Position numbers and translations under genes: made by a program. This document shows, one piece after another, positions 32,791-34,935 of a stretch of 34,935 bases of DNA. The stretch spans positions 1 to 34,935 of the forward strand of contig CAILVY010000293.1 in the NCBI GenBank assembly GCA_903837785.1, written 5' to 3'. Each line of letters starts with the position of its first letter. Within the stretch, counting starts at the first letter, position 1. A model generated the notes under the pieces. That model was not told where the DNA came from. It did not search any database and saw nothing but the letters and a program-made list of their open reading frames with translations. This stretch comes from Candidatus Hydrogenedentota bacterium (lineage in GTDB: Bacteria > Hydrogenedentota > Hydrogenedentia > Hydrogenedentales > CAILVY01).

Positions 32791-33642
32791 TTAGGCCCAT
32801 GCGTTGTGCGCGCACACGTAGCTCAACAGCGTATACACGAGTTTGGCGGCCAGAAATTCCGACGGGGCATGGCCCATCGGGCACAATTCCACGACGTCGA
32901 AGCCCGCGATGCGATGCGCCCGGCAAACCGCGAACAACAGCGCGGTGACCGCGTACCAGTCCAAGCCGCCGGGCTCGGGGGTCCCTGTGGCGGGAAGCAC
33001 CGAGGGATCAAAGACATCCACGTCGATGGAAATGTAAACCGGGCCGTTCAGACGCGCGACCACCTCCTCGATCCAGGCGGGAGAGCGCCGGATCTGATGC
33101 GCGTAAAACGTCTTGTCCGGATCGAGATTCTTCTGCTCGGCCGCGTCGATGCTCCGGATCCCGACGGCCACCACGTTGGAGACATGTTCCCTGGCCCGGG
33201 CCATGACGCAGGCGTGGCTGTAGCGGTCGCCCTCGTATTCTTCCCGGGTGTCGCCATGGGCATCGAGATGGAGCACGCTCAGCGCGGGGTATTCTTCGGC
33301 GAGCGCGCGAATGGGGCCAAGCGATATGGAATGTTCCCCGCCCAACGCGACCACGAATTTACCGTCGCGCCGAAGCTGCCGAACACGCGCCGCCGTGGCC
33401 TCCGCAATGTGTTCCGCCGTATCCGCATCCACGGGATCCGCGGTGTAGATGCCTTCCCGGAATGCCTCGACGCCGGTCTCGATATCGTACCACTCGAGAT
33501 GGGGCGAGGCTTCCAGAATGGCGTCGGGGCCCTTGTCCGCGCCCTTGATCCAGGAACTGGTCTTGTCAAAGGGCACGGGCAGCAAGGCCACACGCGCGTT
33601 TTCGTAGACGCAGTACGTTTCGGGGAAGTCGCCGAATCGCAT
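32791..33642 (-). CDS. speB: Agmatinase
   Basis: This is a 283-residue ureohydrolase that would convert agmatine to putrescine and urea. The binuclear manganese ligands are visible: His104 in GGEHS, Asp127, His129 and Asp131 in DAHGD, and Asp207 and Asp209 in SIDVDVFDPS. The substrate-side segment TGTPEPGG also fits agmatinase. Related arginase or guanidinobutyrase activity cannot be excluded by sequence alone, but the adjacent arginine decarboxylase, 12 nt upstream, supplies agmatine and makes agmatinase the likely role. The ribosome binding site before ATG 33642 is weak, so translational coupling to pdaD is likely. Confidence 0.92.
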   Translation of the reverse strand: MRFGDFPETYCVYENARVALLPVPFDKTSSWIKGADKGPDAILEASPHLEWYDIETGVEAFREGIYTADPVDADTAEHIAEATAARVRQLRRDGKFVVALGGEHSISLGPIRALAEEYPALSVLHLDAHGDTREEYEGDRYSHACVMARAREHVSNVVAVGIRSIDAAEQKNLDPDKTFYAHQIRRSPAWIEEVVARLNGPVYISIDVDVFDPSVLPATGTPEPGGLDWYAVTALLFAVCRAHRIAGFDVVELCPMGHAPSEFLAAKLVYTLLSYVCAHNAWA

Positions 33643-33654
33643 GGCCCGTGCTTT

Positions 33655-34209
33655 TCAGGGAACGAAGACCGCGGCGGAGATCACCGTGGTCCAGAGCCCG
33701 CGGGGATCGCCCTCGGCGGCTTCGCCATAGGCGCGGGTCTTGATGATCTGTCCGCTGGCTTCGTAGATCTGCTTGCGTTCGTCCCAGGCCACGTCGGGAT
33801 CGAATTCGATGCCCAGGGTGGTCGCGAGCATCGTGGCCGCGAGGTCTTCCGCGAGTTCCCCGGCCTGCTCGGCGGTCAAGCCGTAGCCGTGGTGCTCGGA
33901 GATGTAGCCGTAGCGGTCGCTCTCGTTCGGCACGGCCACGCCGACCGCGGCCGTAATCAGGCGGCTCGGTTCATCGGTTTCGGTGCGGGCCATGACGCAA
34001 TACACGATCTGGCCCGCGTTCAGGGACTTCAATCCTTCGTCCCGGCTGACCACTTCGCAACGGGGAGGAAGAATGCTGGATACATAGACAAGGTTGAAGT
34101 GGGCGATGCCGGCGGAGCGCAATGCCGCCTCAAAGGAGGCCAGCTTGTGCCGGTGGATTCCGAGGCCCTTTACGAAAAAAACCTTGCTAGGTACGACGCT
34201 GAAGGACAT
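33655..34209 (-). CDS. pdaD: Pyruvoyl-dependent arginine decarboxylase
   Basis: This is a 184-residue proenzyme of the PvlArgDC family, which turns arginine into agmatine. Self-cleavage between the two serines of V-S44-S45-ILPP would generate the pyruvoyl group on the alpha chain. Other family features are LNAGQIVYCVMAR and GYISEHHGYG. It is a full-length member. AAAGGG lies 9 nt before the ATG at 34209. It forms an operon with speB. PvlArgDC is used by archaea and some bacteria in place of the PLP-dependent SpeA. Confidence 0.93.
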   Translation of the reverse strand: MSFSVVPSKVFFVKGLGIHRHKLASFEAALRSAGIAHFNLVYVSSILPPRCEVVSRDEGLKSLNAGQIVYCVMARTETDEPSRLITAAVGVAVPNESDRYGYISEHHGYGLTAEQAGELAEDLAATMLATTLGIEFDPDVAWDERKQIYEASGQIIKTRAYGEAAEGDPRGLWTTVISAAVFVP

Positions 34210-34241
34210 CTTGTGACCCTTTCAAAGGCGCACCCTGGCGC

Positions 34242-34270
34242 ATTAAAGTTCAATGGTTGAGGCGCCCCAA
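34242..34270 (-). promoter_or_regulatory. Putative promoter of the pdaD-speB operon
   Basis: On the minus strand TTGGGG (34265-34270) and TTTAAT (34242-34247) are separated by 17 nt. The -10 box matches 5 of 6 positions and the -35 only 3 of 6. It would start transcription about 25 nt upstream of pdaD. Confidence 0.4.
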
Positions 34271-34282
34271 CGCGCCACCAAT

Positions 34283-34320
34283 CCGCCCGTGGCCCCGGAC
34301 CCCGTGGTTTGTTCGGGCGG
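34283..34320. other. Inverted repeat in the divergent pdaD / dehydrogenase intergenic region
   Basis: CCGCCCG (34283-34289) and CGGGCGG (34314-34320) can form a 7-bp stem around a 24-nt loop. The whole region 34210-34508 holds no other gene. A weak -10-like TAAGAT (34452-34457) lies about 50 nt before the dehydrogenase start. Confidence 0.3.
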
Positions 34321-34508
34321 TCAGCTTTTGGGGGCCAAATTATCCAAGAATACGGAGGGCAATATCAAGCAAAATCTTCACGAAGTGTTTTGCGGGCCGC
34401 GTAAGGCGGTCAGGAAGGGGGCCGCATTGGTTTCCTGCCCGGAAAATGAGGTAAGATCACGCTTCCTGAAACGGGCAAAATGCGGAACAAAACACAGGAG
34501 ATGGGCCG

Positions 34509-34935
34509 TTGAGCAAAGTACTCATCATTGGCGCGGGCGGCGTGGGCAGCGTCGTGGCGCACAAATGCGCGCAGGTTCCCGAGGTCTTCAGCGAGATTTG
34601 TCTGGCGAGCCGGACGGTCGAGAAGTGCGATCGCATCGCGGCGGACATCGGCCGGCCCATGGCGACGGCCCAGGTGGACGCGGACGACGCAGACGAGGTG
34701 GCCGCCCTCATCGACCGCGTGAAACCGGAACTTGTCATCAACGTGGCCCTTCCCTATCAGGATTTGCCCATCATGGACGCCTGCCTGAAGACGGGCGTCC
34801 ACTATCTGGATACGGCGAACTACGAGCCGCCCGACGTGGCGAAGTTCGAGTACAAGTGGCAGTGGGACTATCAGGATCGATTCAAAGATGCCGGCATCAT
34901 GGCCGTGCTCGGCTGCGGCTTCGATCCGGGCGTCA
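34509..34935 (+). CDS. Carboxynorspermidine/carboxyspermidine dehydrogenase-like protein (3' end outside window)
   Basis: The first 142 residues are visible; the gene runs off the window. It belongs to the saccharopine dehydrogenase-like family. The Rossmann motif GAGGVGSVVAHKCAQ starts at residue about 8. The segments LASRTVEKCDRIAADI, NVALPYQDLPIMDACL and VHYLDTANYEP are typical of carboxy(nor)spermidine dehydrogenase (CANSDH/CASDH), which condenses a diamine with aspartate semialdehyde. The start is TTG 34509, with AGGAG 8 nt upstream; the ATG at 34501 is closed after three codons. It is divergent from pdaD-speB, and their products supply its substrate putrescine. Confidence 0.88.
   Translation, partial: MSKVLIIGAGGVGSVVAHKCAQVPEVFSEICLASRTVEKCDRIAADIGRPMATAQVDADDADEVAALIDRVKPELVINVALPYQDLPIMDACLKTGVHYLDTANYEPPDVAKFEYKWQWDYQDRFKDAGIMAVLGCGFDPGV

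Noticed and set aside
32608..34260. A roughly 550-codon plus-strand frame over speB and pdaD
   Set aside because: Both minus-strand genes have intact catalytic motifs; the plus frame is their reverse shadow.

Overview
The window is a GC-rich (clearly above 60 percent by eye), densely coded bacterial chromosome segment from a Gram-negative-type organism. Evidence for the cell type is lipoprotein signal peptides, a YkuD L,D-transpeptidase, a GmhA-like heptose isomerase and c-di-GMP proteins. The large surface lipoproteins with VWA and BACON-like repeats, the propeller/toroid secreted protein and the carboxyspermidine-type polyamine genes suggest an environmental lineage such as Candidatus Hydrogenedentes or a planctomycete-like relative. 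That assignment is a low-confidence impression. I saw no tRNA, rRNA, CRISPR array, transposase or phage gene.

Layout. Positions 210-1512 hold a VOC-fold protein and an alpha/beta hydrolase, which converge on a stand-alone receiver protein (1509-1877, minus). Positions 1991-3067 encode an exported protein with an STN-like segment and a Pro-rich tail behind a near-consensus promoter. It converges on an acidic zinc-ribbon protein (3082-3552). After a gene-poor stretch comes a run of three lipoproteins (4297-13356): a small LRR protein and two giant paralogues of 1272 and 1487 residues with BACON-like repeats around a VWA domain. All three share the lipobox continuation GCPF. A hairpin-rich gap follows, then a NifA-type sigma-54 activator with a structured leader, a GmhA-like isomerase, and the rarA-thioredoxin pair (plus strand).

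Positions 18376-26411 hold seven minus-strand genes. In transcription order they are a PilZ-TM-YkuD fusion, a YihY/BrkB membrane protein, a single-pass membrane protein of unknown function, an SDR oxidoreductase, RecD2, a DUF2569 membrane protein and an HD-GYP protein whose HD motif is changed to RD. Divergent from the PilZ-YkuD gene, from a TTGACC-N17-TATAAT promoter, is a coiled-coil protein with two complete MshEN c-di-GMP motifs. The most novel idea here is that c-di-GMP controls cell-wall cross-linking through the PilZ-YkuD fusion, with the MshEN protein as a second receptor.

Positions 27762-32541 carry a Tat-exported superoxide dismutase, an exported C45-type Ntn hydrolase, and divergent from it a secreted propeller/alpha-toroid protein. 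The right end is a polyamine locus. Pyruvoyl-dependent arginine decarboxylase (pdaD) and agmatinase (speB), with a small charged protein downstream, face a carboxynorspermidine/carboxyspermidine dehydrogenase-like gene cut by the window edge. Together they would convert arginine to agmatine, putrescine and carboxyspermidine.
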